Source: Nematostella vectensis
Lineage: Eukaryota; Cnidaria; Anthozoa; Actiniaria; Edwardsiidae
Assembly (NCBI RefSeq): GCF_932526225.1
Contig: NC_064048.1
Coordinates: 11,291,665-11,355,664, forward strand
Length of the DNA: 64,000 nt
Direction: 5' to 3'
Positions 23,812-37,709 of the stretch are shown in pieces (position 1 is the first letter of the stretch; every line of letters starts with the position of its first letter). The notes under the pieces are model-generated. The model did no database searches. It was not told the DNA's origin and saw nothing but the letters and a program-made list of their open reading frames with translations. A program made the translations under genes and the position numbers.

Positions 23812-23933
23812 TAGGATGAAAAAAAATACAGGTCTATGTGGGCGTTTTGGGTCCCTTGGGGGCTCGCTATGTCGGCGTGGCATCGTAACGCACGCGGGCG
23901 CATTGTCTTTTATTGTGTACAGAATGTCTCTGT

Positions 23934-24002
23934 CGTTTTTTGCTTTACTTTTAGTTTTGCTTTATTTTTATTATTATTTTTTTTTAGTCTTTTTATTTGC
24001 AG
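23934..24002 (+). promoter_or_regulatory. T-rich tract ending in TTTGCAG (acceptor-like)
   Basis: About 65 bases of nearly pure T with a few A and C lead to TTTGCAG (AG at 24001-24002), a strong-looking 3' splice site. The internal T run is usually 8 or 9 and changes reading frames between copies. Monomers 30 and 31 share an altered version. Monomer 17 has TTTTCAG (29108), which keeps the AG. No convincing donor partner is evident. Confidence 0.25.
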
Positions 24003-24073
24003 TTCTATGTACAGTATTTGACCATAGCTATGATAACAATTTTTCAAAATTATTGTAACCAACTATTGTAACC

Positions 24074-25771
24074 AATTATCGTAAACCAACTTGACTGCAA
24101 AACACTATTAGACATTTCTTTCATGTGACTGCGAAGTTGACATGTCAACATCTAGAGGGGCTTCACCCAACAAGGAATCATGGGGGACCATGAAAGCACG
24201 GTGTCGCGGAAAATTTTCCTGCCCCATTTATCAGGAACATCTGTGCAGCCGATGCCCTTAGTTGGATGGGGTGCACAGGTGCTTTGGGTATGGCCCTGTA
24301 GATGGCACAGTGACCACAAGATGTATCTGAATGAAACTGTATACTTATTTAAAATTTTAAAAACATGTGAGTGTTACTTACTTAGTTACAGTAGTTCTTT
24401 TGAATATTATTATTTACGTGTATAATTTAGATGAGTAATAAATACTTCTCATTTGTCTCGTAGAGCTCGTATCGTTCCTCCTAAATAACAAACAAAATAA
24501 TGTGTGTTATTATCTTGGTGCAAAGGAATCTACAGTAGTTTTGTAATCAAATAATTGTTTTACTATTAACACGCTTGTTCTTTCAACCAGTTTGTTGGTC
24601 TCACAAATAGACTTTTAATAAACTTGTATCCCTCCCCTCTCCACTCATTAAAGGGGCAGCGTCATGGCACTGCGCATGTCTGGAGTCAGTGTTTCTTGTA
24701 GGCTTTCAATTGTCTACACACAGTTGAACTTTAATAGTTGTCAATGCTTTGTTAAAATAATATTCGATATTTTACTGAATGTTTATTGACAGTTTGTGGG
24801 CATTTCCTTTGAATTTAAGTCTTCCACATGGACCAAAGGCTCTTATGTCAACATTAGAATTTGACTGAAATTCATTGTGTCCTGGCCGGAGAGCTATTGC
24901 AAAGCTCTTCATCACACTGCACTTTTAAGCATATTATATGTATGCTTCTTTGTACAAAATGTACCCCTCCTAATAAAACATTAAAGATCACATAACTTGT
25001 TTACTTCCTCGACTCTTTGCTTTTTATTTTTGTTCTCTTACTAGGAAAATATCGAATACAAATAATCAGTAAAGCTAGCAAGCTCATTTTGCTAGCTGTA
25101 TATAATGCATATCAAGCCTGTATCTTTAGTATCCTGGATCAGGTAGACGAACCTATGTCACACCACTTTTTTGATGAGTATTATAAAAAAATACTAAAAA
25201 ACGTTATCTTGAACTGTGTAAAAAAAAAAAAAAAAAACCATAGAGAAAAAAAAAGGCCATTGGCCTGGGATCGAACCCGGCCTAAAGAACAAAACGGAAA
25301 CCATACATACGGATTACCCAATCGGTATGGCAGCACAAGGCTTTTACGGAAGGCTGTAAAGAACCCAAAGGGACCAAGCACCGATATTTCCGGCGAATAT
25401 GCTGTACAACACTCTTGCAAGGTATTCCAACCCGCGCATTAATGGGGAGGACAATAACCAGGATCCCAGGCCTGTAATACGGGTACGCCACGCACAGCTC
25501 GCTGAGATATAGGATGAAAAAAAATACAGGTCTATGTGGGCGTTTTGGGTCCCTTGGGGGCTCGCTATGTCGGCGTGGCATCGTAACGCACGCGGGCGCA
25601 TTGTCTTTTATTGTGTACAGAATGTCTCTGTCGTTTTTTGCTTTACTTTTAGTTTTGCTTTATTTTTATTATTATTTTTTTTTAGTCTTTTTATTTGCAG
25701 TTCTATGTACAGTATTTGACCATAGCTATGATAACAATTTTTCAAAATTATTGTAACCAACTATTGTAACC
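24074..25771 (+). repeat. Monomer 15
   Basis: It shares four GC-block variants with monomer 21 alone: 25367, 25372, 25373 and 25483. Both copies also have a short A-tract of 18 A. It shares T at 24846 and A at 24936 with monomers 16 and 22. The length is 1698 bp. Confidence 0.95.
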
Positions 25772-27474
25772 AATTATCGTAAACCAACTTGACTGCAAAA
25801 CACTATTAGACATTTCTTTCATGTGACTGCGAAGTTGACATGTCAACATCTAGAGGGGCTTCACCCAACAAGGAATCATGGGGGACCATGAAAGCACGGT
25901 GTCGCGGAAAATTTTCCTGCCCCATTTATCAGGAACATCTGTGCAGCCGATGCCCTTAGTTGGATGGGGTGCACAGGTGCTTTGGGTATGGCCCTGTAGA
26001 TGGCACAGTGACCACAAGATGTATCTGAATGAAACTGTATACTTATTTAAAATTTTAAAAACATGTGAGTGTTACTTACTTAGTTACAGTAGTTCTTTTG
26101 AATATTATTATTTACGTGTATAATTTAGATGAGTAATAAATACTTCTCATTTGTCTCGTAGAGCTCGTATCGTTCCTCCTAAATAACAAACAAAATAATG
26201 TGTGTTATTATCTTGGTGCAAAGGAATCTACAGTAGTTTTGTAATCAAATAATTGTTTTACTATTAACACGCTTGTTCTTTCAACCAGTTTGTTGGTCTC
26301 ACAAATAGACTTTTAATAAACTTGTATCCCTCCCCTCTCCACTCATTAAAGGGGCAGCGTCATGGCACTGCGCATGTCTGGAGTCAGTGTTTCTTGTAGG
26401 CTTTCAATTGTCTACACACAGTTGAACTTTAATAGTTGTCAATGCTTTGTTAAAATAATATTCGATATTTTACTGAATGTTTATTGACAGTTTGTGGGCA
26501 TTTCCTTTGAATTTAAGTCTTCCACATGGACCAAAGGCTCTTATGTCAACATTAGAATTTGACTGAAATTCATTGTGTCCTGGCCGGAGAGCTATTGCAA
26601 AGCTCTTCATCACACTGCACTTTTAAGCATATTATATGTATGCTTCTTTGTACAAAATGTACCCCTCCTAATAAAACATTAAAGATCACATAACTTGTTT
26701 ACTTCCTCGACTCTTTGCTTTTTATTTTTGTTCTCTTACTAGGAAAATATCGAATACAAATAATCAGTAAAGCTAGCAAGCTCATTTTGCTAGCTGTATA
26801 TAATGCATATCAAGCCTGTATCTTTAGTATCCTCGATCAGGTAGACGAACCTATGTCACACCACTTTTTTGATGAGTATTATAAAAAAATACTAAAAAAC
26901 GTTATCTTGAACTGTGTAAAAAAAAAAAAAAAAAAAAAAACCATAGAGAAAAAAAAAGGCCATTGGCCTGGGATCGAACCCGGCCTAAAGAACAAAACGG
27001 AAACCATACATACGGATTACCCAATCGGTATGGCAGCACAAGGCTTTTACGGAAGGCTGTAAAGAACACGAAGGCCCCAAGCACCCATATTTCCGGCGAA
27101 TATGCTGTACAACACTCTTGCAAGGTATTCCAGCCCGCGCATTAATGGGGAGGACAATAACCAGGATCCCAGGCCTGTAATACGGTTACGCCACGCACAG
27201 CTCGCTGAGATATAGGATGAAAAAAAATACAGGTCTATGTGGGCGTTTTGGGTCCCTTGGGGGCTCGCTATGTCGGCGTGGCATCGTAACGCACGCGGGC
27301 GCATTGTCTTTTATTGTGTACAGAATGTCTCTGTCGTTTTTTGCTTTACTTTTAGTTTTGCTTTATTTTTATTATTATTTTTTTTTAGTCTTTTTATTTG
27401 CAGTTCTATGTACAGTATTTGACCATAGCTATGATAACAATTTTTCAAAATTATTGTAACCAACTATTGTAACC
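25772..27474 (+). repeat. Monomer 16
   Basis: Variants at 26544, 26634, 27068 and 27133 are all repeated exactly 10,235 bp downstream in monomer 22. GCACCCATAT (C at 27086) is shared with monomer 10. CCTCGATCAGG near 26834 is private. The A-tract is 23 A. Confidence 0.95.
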
Positions 27475-28615
27475 AATTATCGTAAACCAACTTGACTGCA
27501 AAACACTATTAGACATTTCTTTCATGTGACTGCGAAGTTGACATGTCAACATCTAGAGGGGCTTCACCCAACAAGGAATCATGGGGGACCATGAAAGCAC
27601 GGTGTCGCGGAAAATTTTCCTGCCCCATTTATCAGGAACATCTGTGCAGCCGATGCCCTTAGTTGGATAGGGTGCACAGGTGCTTTGGGTATGGCCCTGT
27701 AGATGGCACAGTGACCACAAGATGTATCTGAATGAAACTGTATACTTATTGAAAATTTTAAAAACATGTGAGTGTTACTTACTTAGTTACAGTAGTTCTT
27801 TTGAATATTATTATTTACGTGTATAATTTAGATGAGTAATAAATACTTCTCATTTGTCTCGTAGAGCTCGTATCGTTCCTCCTAAATAACAAACAAAATA
27901 ATGTGTGTTATTATCTTGGTGCAAAGGAATCTACAGTAGTTTTGTAATCAAATAATTGTTTTACTATTAACACACTTGTTCTTTCAACCAGTTTGTTGGT
28001 CTCACAAATAGACTTTTAATAAACTTGTATCCCTCCCCTCTCCACTCATTAAAGGGGCAGCGTCATGGCACTGCGCATGTCTGGAGTCAGTGTTTCTTGT
28101 AGGCTTGCAATTGTCTACACACAGTTGAACTTTAATAGTTGTCAATGCTTTGTTAAAATAATATTCGATATTTTACTGAATGTTTATTGACAGTTTGTGG
28201 GCATTTCCTTTGAATTTAAGTCTTCCACATGGACCAAAGGCTCTTAGGTCAACATTAGAATTTGACTGAAATTCATTGTGTCCTGGCCGGAGAGCTATTG
28301 CAAAGCTCTTCATCACACTGCACTTTTAAGCATATTCTATGTATGCTTCTTTGTACAAAATGTACCCCTCCTAATAAAACATTAAAGATCACATAACTTG
28401 TTTACTTCCTCGACTCTTTGCTTTTTATTTTTGTTCTCTTACTAGGAAAATATCGAATACAAATAATCAGTAAAGCTAGCAAGCTCATTTTGCTAGCTGT
28501 ATATAATGCATATCAAGCTTGTATCTTTAGTATCCTGGATCAGGTAGACGAACCTATGTCACACCACTTTTTTGATGAGTATTATAAAAAAATACTAAAA
28601 AACGTTATCTTGAAC

Positions 28616-28646
<31 letters not shown>

Positions 28647-29182
28647 CCATAGAGAAAAAAAAAAGGCCACTGGCCTGGGATCGAACCCGGCCTAAAGAAC
28701 AAAACGGAAACCATACATACGGATTACCCAATCGGTATGGCAGCACAAGGCTTTTACGGAAGGCTGTAAAGAACCCGAAGGCCCCAAGCACCGATATTTC
28801 CGGCGAATATGCTGTACAACACTCTTGCAAGGTATTCCAACCCGCGCATTAATGGGGAGGACAATAACCAGGATCCCAGGCCTGTAATACGGTTACGCCA
28901 CGCACAGCTCGCTGAGATATAGGATGAAAAAAAAATACAGGTCTATGTGGGCGTTTTGGGTCCCTTGGGGGCTCGCTATGTCGGCGTGGCATCGTAACGC
29001 ACGCGGGCGCATTGTCTTTTATTGTGTACAGAATGTCTCTGTCGTTTTTTGCTTTACTTTTAGTTTTGCTTTATTTTTATTATTATTTTTTTTTAGTCTT
29101 TTTATTTTCAGTTGTATGTACAGTATTTGACCATAGCTATGATAACAATTTTTCAAAATTATTGTAACCAACTATTGTAACC
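27475..29182 (+). repeat. Monomer 17
   Basis: A G to A at 27669 creates a stop in the first open frame. T to G at 27751 breaks the AT-rich palindrome. CACACTTG near 27974 is shared with monomer 21, and GCTTGCAATTG (28107) with 13, 14, 18 and 23. The acceptor-like TTTGCAG is TTTTCAG here (29108). The A-tract is 26 A. Confidence 0.95.
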
Positions 29183-30322
29183 AATTATCGTAAACCAACT
29201 TGACTGCAAAACACTATTAGACATTTCTTTCATGTGACTGCGAAGTTGACATGTCAACATCTAGAGGGGCTTCACCCAACAAGGAATCATGGGGGACCAT
29301 GAAAGCACGGTGTCGCGGAAAATTTTCCTGCCCCATTTATCAGGAACATCTGTGCAGCCGATGCCCTTAGTTGGATGGGGTGCACAGGTGCTTTGGGTAT
29401 GGCCCTGTAGATGGCACAGTGACCACAAGATGTATCTGAATGAAACTGTATACTTATTTAAAATTTTAAAAACATGTGAGTGTTACTTACTTAGTTACAG
29501 TAGTTCTTTTGAATATTATTATTTACGTGTATAATTTTGATGAGTAATAAATACTTCTCATTTGTCTCGTAGAGCTCGTATCGTTCCTCCTAAATAACAA
29601 ACAAAATAATGTGTGTTATTATCTTGGTGCAAAGGAATCTACAGTAGTTTTGTAATCAAATAATTGTTTTACTATTAACACGCTTGTTCTTTCAACCAGT
29701 TTGTTGGTCTCACAAATAGACTTTTAATAAACTTGTATCCCTCCCCTCTCCACTCATTAAAGGGGCAGCGTCATGGCACTGCGCATGTCTGGAGTCAGTG
29801 TTTCTTGTAGGCTTGCAATTGTCTACACACAGTTGAACTTTAATAGTTGTCAATGCTTTGTTAAAATAATATTCGATATTTTACTGAATGTTTATTGACA
29901 GTTTGTGGGCATTTCCTTTGAATTTAAGTCTTCCACATGGACCAAAGGCTCTTAGGTCAACATTAGAATTTGACTGAAATTCATTGTGTCCTGGCCGGAG
30001 AGCTATTGCAAAGCTCTTCATCACACTGCACTTTTAAGCATATTCTATGTATGCTTCTTTGTACAAAATGTACCCCTCCTAATAAAACATTAAAGATCAC
30101 ATAACTTGTTTACTTCCTCGACTCTTTGCTTTTTATTTTTGTTCTCTTACTAGGAAAATATCGAATACAAATAATCAGTAAAGCTAGCAAGCTCATTTTG
30201 CTAGCTGTATATAATGCATATCAAGCCTGTATCTTTAGTATCCTGGATCAGGTAGACGAACCTATGTCACACCACTTTTTTATGAGTATTATAAAAAAAG
30301 ACTAAAAAACGTTATCTTGAAC

Positions 30323-30355
<33 letters not shown>

Positions 30356-30887
30356 CATAGAGAAAAAAAAAGGCCATTGGCCTGGGATCGAACCCGGCCT
30401 AAAGAACAAAACGGAAACCATACATACGGATTACCCAATCGGTATGGCAGCACAAGGCTTTTACGGAAGGCTGTAAAGAACCCGAAGGCCCCAAGCACCG
30501 ATATTTCCGGCGAATATGCTGTACAACACTCTTGCAAGGTATTCCAACCCGCGCATTAAAGGGGAGGACAATAACCAGGATCCCAGGCCTGTAATACGGT
30601 TACGCTACGCACAGCTCGCTGAGATATAGGATGAAAAAAAATACAGGTCTATGTGGGCGTTTTGGGTCCCTTGGGGGCTCGCTATGTCGGCGTGGCATCG
30701 TAACGCACGCGGGCGCTTTGTCTTTTATTGTGTACAGAATGTCTCTGTCGTTTTTTGCTTTACTTTTAGTTTTGCTTTATTTTTATTATTATTTTTTTTA
30801 GTCTTTTTATTTGCAGTTCTATGTACAGTATTTGACCATAGCTATGATAACAATTTTTCAAAATTATTGTAACCAACTATTGTAACC
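29183..30887 (+). repeat. Monomer 18
   Basis: AATTTTGATG near 29537 is shared only with monomer 19. A base is lost in TTTTTTATGAG near 30281, and T to G at 30300 breaks the AGTATT/AATACT hairpin. ATTAAAGGGG (A at 30560) is shared with monomers 20 and 25. The A-tract is 28 A. Confidence 0.95.
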
Positions 30888-32033
30888 AATTATCGTAAAC
30901 CAACTTGACTGCAAAACACTATTAGACATTTCTTTCATGTGACTGCGAAGTTGACATGTCAACATCTAGAGGGGCTTCACCCAACAAGGAATCATGGGGG
31001 ACCATGAAAGCACGGTGTCGCGGAAAATTTTCCTGCCCCATTTATCAGGAACATCTGTGCAGCCGATGCCCTTAGTTGGATGGGGTGCACAGGTGCTTTG
31101 GGTATGGCCCTGTAGATGGCACAGTGACCACAAGATGTATCTGAATGAAACTGTATACTTATTTAAAATTTTAAAAACATGTGAGTGTTACTTACTTAGT
31201 TACAGTAGTTCTTTTGAATATTATTATTTACGTGTATAATTTTGATGAGTAATAAATACTTCTCATTTGTCTCGTAGAGCTCGTATCGTTCCTCCTAAAT
31301 AACAAACAAAATAATGTGTGTTATTATCTTGGTGCAAAGGAATCTACAGTAGTTTTGTAATCAAATAATTGTTTTACTATTAACACGACACGCTTGCTCT
31401 TTCAACCAGTTTGTTGGTCTCACAAATAGACTTTTAATAAACTTGTATCCCTCCCCTCTCCACTCATTAAAGGGGCAGCGTCATGGCACTGCGCATGTCT
31501 GGAGTCAGTGTTTCTTGTAGGCTTTCAATTGTCTACACACAGTTGAACTTTAATAGTTGTCAATGCTTTGTTAAAATAATATTCGATATTTTACTGAATG
31601 TTTATTGACAGTTTGTGGGCTTTTCCTTTGAATTTAAGTCTTCCACATGGACCAAAGGCTCTTAGGTCAACATTAGAATTTGACTGAAATTCATTGTGTC
31701 CTGGCCGGAGAGCTATTGCAAAGCTCTTCATCACACTGCACTTTTAAGCATATTCTATGTATGCTTCTTTGTACAAAATGTACCCCTCCTAATAAAACAT
31801 TAAAGATCACATAACTTGTTTACTTCCTCGACTCTTTGCTTTTTATTTTTGTTCTCTTACTAGGAAAATATCGAATACAAATAATCAGTAAAGCTAGCAA
31901 GCTCATTTTGCTAGCTGTATATAATGCATATCAAGCCTGTATCTTTAGTATCCTGGATCAGGTAGACGAACCTATGTCACACCACTTTTTTGATGAGTAT
32001 TATAAAAAAATACTAAAAAACGTTATCTTGAAC

Positions 32034-32069
<36 letters not shown>

Positions 32070-32601
32070 ATAGAGAAAAAAAAAGGCCATTGGCCTGGGA
32101 TCGAACCCGGCCTAAAGAACAAAACGGAAACCATACATACGGATTACCCAATCGGTATGGCAGCACAAGGCTTTTACGGAAGGCTGTAAAGAACCCGAAG
32201 GCCCCAAGCACCGATATTTCCGGCGAATATGCTGTACAACACTCTTGCAAGGTATTCCAACCCGCGCATTAATGGGGAGGACAATAACCAGGATCCCAGG
32301 CCTGTAATACGGTTACGCCACGCACAGCTCGCTGAGATATAGGATGAAAAAAAATACAGGTCTATGTGGGCGTTTTGGGTCCCTTGGGGGCTCGCTATGT
32401 CGGCGTGGCATCGTAACGCACGCGGGCGCATTGTCTTTTATTGTGTACAGAATGTCTCTGTCGTTTTTTGCTTTACTTTTAGTTTTGCTTTATTTTTATT
32501 ATTATTTTTTTTTAGTCTTTTTATTTGCAGTTCTATGTACAGTATTTGACCATAGCTATGATAACAATTTTTCAAAATTATTGTAACCAACTATTGTAAC
32601 C
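30888..32601 (+). repeat. Monomer 19
   Basis: The length is 1714 bp, partly from a 5-bp tandem duplication of ACACG near 31385-31392. AATTTTGATG near 31242 is shared with monomer 18. The A-tract is 29 A. Confidence 0.95.
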
Positions 32602-33742
32602 AATTATCGTAAACCAACTTGACTGCAAAACACTATTAGACATTTCTTTCATGTGACTGCGAAGTTGACATGTCAACATCTAGAGGGGCTTCACCCAACA
32701 AGGAATCATGGGGGACCATGAAAGCACGGTGTCGCGGAAAATTTTCCTGCCCCATTTATCAGGAACATCTGTGCAGCCGATGCCCTTAGTTGGATGGGGT
32801 GCACAGGTGCTTTGGGTATGGCCCTGTAGATGGCACAGTGACCACAAGATGTATCTGAATGAAACTGTATACTTATTTAAAATTTTAAAAACATGTGAGT
32901 GTTACTTACTTAGTTACAGTAGTTCTTTTGAATATTATTATTTACGTGTATAATTTAGATGAGTAATAAATACTTCTCATTTGTCTCGTAGAGCTCGTAT
33001 CGTTCCTCCTAAATAACAAACAAAATAATGTGTGTTATTATCTTGGTGCAAAGGAATCTACAGTAGTTTTGTAATCAAATAATTGTTTTACTATTAACAC
33101 GCTTGTTCTTTCAACCAGTTTGTTGGTCTCACAAATAGACTTTTAATAAACTTGTATCCCTCCCCTCTCCACTCATTAAAGGGGCAGCGTCATGGCACTG
33201 CGCATGTCTGGAGTCAGTGTTTCTTGTAGGCTTTCAATTGTCTACACACAGTTGAACTTTAATAGTTGTCAATGCTTTGTTAAAATAATATTCGATATTT
33301 TACTGAATGTTTATTGACAGTTTGTGGGCATTTCCTTTGAATTTAAGTCTTCCACATGGACCAAAGGCTCTTAGGTCAACATTAGAATTTGACTGAAATT
33401 CATTGTTTCCTGGCCGGAGAGCTATTGCAAAGCTCTTCATCACACTGCACTTTTAAGCATATTCTATGTATGCTTCTTTGTACAAAATGTACCCCTCCTG
33501 ATAAAACATTAAAGATCACATAACTTGTTTACTTCCTCGACTCTTTGCTTTTTATTTTTGTTCTCTTACTAGGAAAATATCGAATACAAATAATCAGTAA
33601 AGCTAGCAAGCTCATTTTGCTAGCTGTATATAATGCATATCAAGCCTGTATCTTTAGTATCCTGGATCAGGTAGACGAACCTATGTCACACCACTTTTTT
33701 GATGAGTATTATAAAAAAATACTAAAAAACGTTATCTTGAAC

Positions 33743-33779
<37 letters not shown>

Positions 33780-34311
33780 ATAGAGAAAAAAAAAGGCCAT
33801 TGGCCTGGGATCGAACCCGGCCTAAAGAACAAAACGGAAACCATACATACGGATTACCCAATCGGTATGGCAGCACAAGGCTTTTACGGAAGGCTGTAAA
33901 GAACCCGAAGGCCCCAAGCACCGATATTTCCGGCGAATATGCTGTACAACACTCTTGCAAGGTATTCCAACCCGCGCATTAAAGGGGAGGACAATAACCA
34001 GGATCCCAGGCCTGTAATACGGTTACGCCACGCACAGCTCGCTGAGATATAGGATGAAAAAAAATACAGGTCTATGTGGGCGTTTTGGGTCCCTTGGGGG
34101 CTCGCTATGTCGGCGTGGCATCGTAACGCACGCGGGCGCATTGTCTTTTATTGTGTACAGAATGTCTCTGTCGTTTTTTGCTTTACTTTTAGTTTTGCTT
34201 TATTTTTATTATTATTTTTTTTTAGTCTTTTTATTTGCAGTTCTATGTACAGTATTTGACCATAGCTATGATAACAATTTTTCAAAATTATTGTAACCAA
34301 CTATTGTAACC
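32602..34311 (+). repeat. Monomer 20
   Basis: A to G at 33500 destroys the third AATAAA hexamer. ATTGTTTCC near 33408 is shared with monomers 12, 24 and 36. ATTAAAGGGG near 33983 is shared with 18 and 25. The A-tract is 30 A. Confidence 0.95.
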
Positions 34312-36006
34312 AATTATCGTAAACCAACTTGACTGCAAAACACTATTAGACATTTCTTTCATGTGACTGCGAAGTTGACATGTCAACATCTAGAGGGGCT
34401 TCACCCAACAAGGAATCATGGGGGACCATGAAAGCACGGTGTCGCGGAAAATTTTCCTGCCCCATTTATCAGGAACATCTGTGCAGCCGATGCCCTTAGT
34501 TGGATGGGGTGCACAGGTGCTTTGGGTATGGCCCTGTAGATGGCACAGTGACCACAAGATGTATCTGAATGAAACTGTATACTTTAAAATTTTAAAAACA
34601 TGTGAGTGTTACTTACTTAGTTACAGTAGTTCTTTTGAATATTATTATTTACGTGTATAATTTAGATGAGTAATAAATACTTCTCATTTGTCTCGTAGAG
34701 CTCGTATCGTTCCTGCTAAATAACAAACAAAATAATGTGTGTTATTATCTTGGTGCAAAGGAATCTACAGTAGTTTTGTAATCAAATAATTGTTTTACTA
34801 TTAACACACTTGTTCTTTCAACCAGTTTGTTGGTCTCACAAATAGACTTTTAATAAACTTGTATCCCTCCCCTCTCCACTCATTAAAGGGGCAGCGTCAT
34901 GGCACTGCGCATGTCTGGAGTCAGTGTTTCTTGTAGGCTTTCAATTGTCTACACACAGTTGAACTTTAATAGTTGTCAATGCTTTGTTAAAATAATATTC
35001 GATATTTTACTGAATGTTTATTGACAGTTTGTGGGCATTTCCTTTGAATTCAAGTCTTCCACATGTACCAAAGGCTCTTAGGTCAACATTAGAATTTGAC
35101 TGAAATTCATTGTGTCCTGGCCGGAGAGCTATTGCAAAGCTCTTCATCACACTGCACTTTTAACCATATTCTATGTATGCTTCTTTGTACAAAATGTACC
35201 CCTCCTAATAAAACATTAAAGATCACATAACTTGTTTACTTCCTCGACTCTTTGCTTTTTATTTTTGTTCTCTTACTAGGAAAATATCGAATACAAATAA
35301 TCAGTAAAGCTAGCAAGCTCATTTTGCTAGCTGTATATAATGCATATCAAGCCTGTATCTTTAGTATCCTGGATCAGGTAGACGAACCTATGTCACACCA
35401 CTTTTTTGATGAGTATTATAAAAAAATACTAAAAAACGTTATCTTGAACTGTGTAAAAAAAAAAAAAAAAAACCATAGAGAAAAAAAAAGGCCATTGGCC
35501 AGGGATCGAACCCGGCCTAAAGAACAAAACGGAAACCATACATACGGATTACCCAATCGGTATGGCAGCACAAGGCTTTTACGGAAGGCTGTAAAGAACC
35601 CAAAGGGACCAAGCACCGATATTTCCGGCGAATATGCTGTACAACACTCTTGCAAGGTATTCCAACCCGCGCATTAATGGGGAGGACAATAACCAGGATC
35701 CCAGGCCTGTAATACGGGTACGCCACGCACAGCTCGCTGAGATATAGGATGAAAAAAAATACAGGTCTATGTGGGCGTTTTGGGTCCCTTGGGGGCTCGC
35801 TATGTCGGCGTGGCATCGTAACGCACGCGGGCGCATTGTCTTTTATTGTGTACAGAATGTCTCTGTCGTTTTTTGCTTTACTTTTAGTTTTGCTTTATTT
35901 TTATTATTATTTTTTTTTAGTCTTTTTATTTGCAGTTCTATGTACAGTATTTGACCATAGCTATGATAACAATTTTTCAAAATTATTGTAACCAACTATT
36001 GTAACC
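34312..36006 (+). repeat. Monomer 21
   Basis: A 3-bp deletion near 34583 shortens the AT palindrome region. The GC-block variants at 35602, 35607, 35608 and 35718 match monomer 15 at an offset of 10,235. TCCTGCTA (G at 34715) is shared only with monomer 24. The A-tract is 18 A. Confidence 0.95.
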
Positions 36007-37709
36007 AATTATCGTAAACCAACTTGACTGCAAAACACTATTAGACATTTCTTTCATGTGACTGCGAAGTTGACATGTCAACATCTAGAGGGGCTTCACC
36101 CAACAAGGAATCATGGGGGACCATGAAAGCACGGTGTCGCGGAAAATTTTCCTGCCCCATTTATCAGGAACATCTGTGCAGCCGATGCCCTTAGTTGGAT
36201 GGGGTGCACAGGTGCTTTGGGTATGGCCCTGTAGATGGCACAGTGACCACAAGATGTATCTGAATGAAACTGTATACTTATTTAAAATTTTAAAAACATG
36301 TGAGTGTTACTTACTTAGTTACAGTAGTTCTTTTGAATATTATTATTTACGTGTATAATTTAGATGAGTAATAAATACTTCTCATTTGTCTCGTAGAGCT
36401 CGTATCGTTCCTCCTAAATAACAAACAAAATAATGTGTGTTATTATCTTGGTGCAAAGGAATCTACAGTAGTTTTGTAATCAAATAATTGTTTTACTATT
36501 AACACGCTTGTTCTTTCAACCAGTTTGTTGGTCTCACAAATAGACTTTTAATAAACTTGTATCCCTCCCCTCTCCACTCATTAAAGGGGCAGCGTCATGG
36601 CACTGCGCATGTCTGGAGTCAGTGTTTCTTGTAGGCTTTCAATTGTCTACACACAGTTGAACTTTAATAGTTGTCAATGCTTTGTTAAAATAATATTCGA
36701 TATTTTACTGAATGTTTATTGACAGTTTGTGGGCATTTCCTTTGAATTTAAGTCTTCCACATGGACCAAAGGCTCTTATGTCAACATTAGAATTTGACTG
36801 AAATTCATTGTGTCCTGGCCGGAGAGCTATTGCAAAGCTCTTCATCACACTGCACTTTTAAGCATATTATATGTATGCTTCTTTGTACAAAATGTACCCC
36901 TCCTAATAAAACATTAAAGATCACATAACTTGTTTACTTCCTCGACTCTTTGCTTTTTATTTTTGTTCTCTTACTAGGAAAATATCGAATACAAATAATC
37001 AGTAAAGCTAGCAAGCTCATTTTGCTAGCTGTATATAATGCATATCAAGCCTGTATCTTTAGTATCCTGGATCAGGTAGACGAACCTATGTCACACCACT
37101 TTTTTGATGAGTATTATAAAAAAATACTAAAAAACGTTATCTTGAACTGTGTAAAAAAAAAAAAAAAAAAAAAAAACATAGAGAAAAAAAAAGGCCATTG
37201 GCCTGGGATCGAACCCGGCCTAAAGAACAAAACGGAAACCATACATACGGATTACCCAATCGGTATGGCAGCACAAGGCTTTTACGGAAGGCTGTAAAGA
37301 ACACGAAGGCCCCAAGCACCGATATTTCCGGCGAATATACTGTACAACACTCTTGCAAGGTATTCCAGCCCGCGCATTAATGGGGAGGACAATAACCAGG
37401 ATCCCAGGCCTGTAATACGGTTACGCCACGCACAGCTCGCTGAGATATAGGATGAAAAAAAATACAGGTCTATGTGGGCGTTTTGGGTCCCTTGGGGGCT
37501 CGCTATGTCGGCGTGGCATCGTAACGCACGCGGGCGCATTGTCTTTTATTGTGTACAGAATGTCTCTGTCGTTTTTTGCTTTACTTTTAGTTTTGCTTTA
37601 TTTTTATTATTATTTTTTTTTAGTCTTTTTATTTGCAGTTCTATGTACAGTATTTGACCATAGCTATGATAACAATTTTTCAAAATTATTGTAACCAACT
37701 ATTGTAACC
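36007..37709 (+). repeat. Monomer 22
   Basis: Variants at 36779, 36869, 37303 and 37368 match monomer 16 at an offset of 10,235. AATATACTG near 37339 is private. The A-tract is 24 A. Confidence 0.95.

Larger units (their letters stand above)
23557..23904. other. GC- and CpG-rich block of the monomer
   Basis: This is about 350 bp of clearly higher GC and CpG content (for example CGGCGTGGCATCGTAACGCA near its right end) between an A-tract on the left and a T-rich tract on the right, inside an otherwise AT-rich monomer. The sharp change of composition at both edges suggests an inserted or separately derived module. It contains the B-box-like sequence, the palindromic CTTGCAAG and a weak A-box-like match. 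A recurrent 85-codon minus-strand frame (23646-23903) lies in it, with amino-acid changes in many copies and no recognisable family. Confidence 0.7.
22366..24073 (+). repeat. Monomer 14 (reference copy for sub-features)
   Basis: By eye this copy matches the consensus almost everywhere. The clear exception is GCTTGCAATTG (G at 22998). It was chosen as the reference for the sub-features listed here. The A-tract is 29 A (23512-23540), and the length is 1708 bp. Confidence 0.95.

Noticed and set aside
23646-23903. An 85-residue minus-strand protein in the GC-rich block
   Set aside because: It varies freely in amino acids among copies, has no recognised domain, and overlaps the B-box-like and composition-biased block. 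The open frame is a likely by-product of GC richness.
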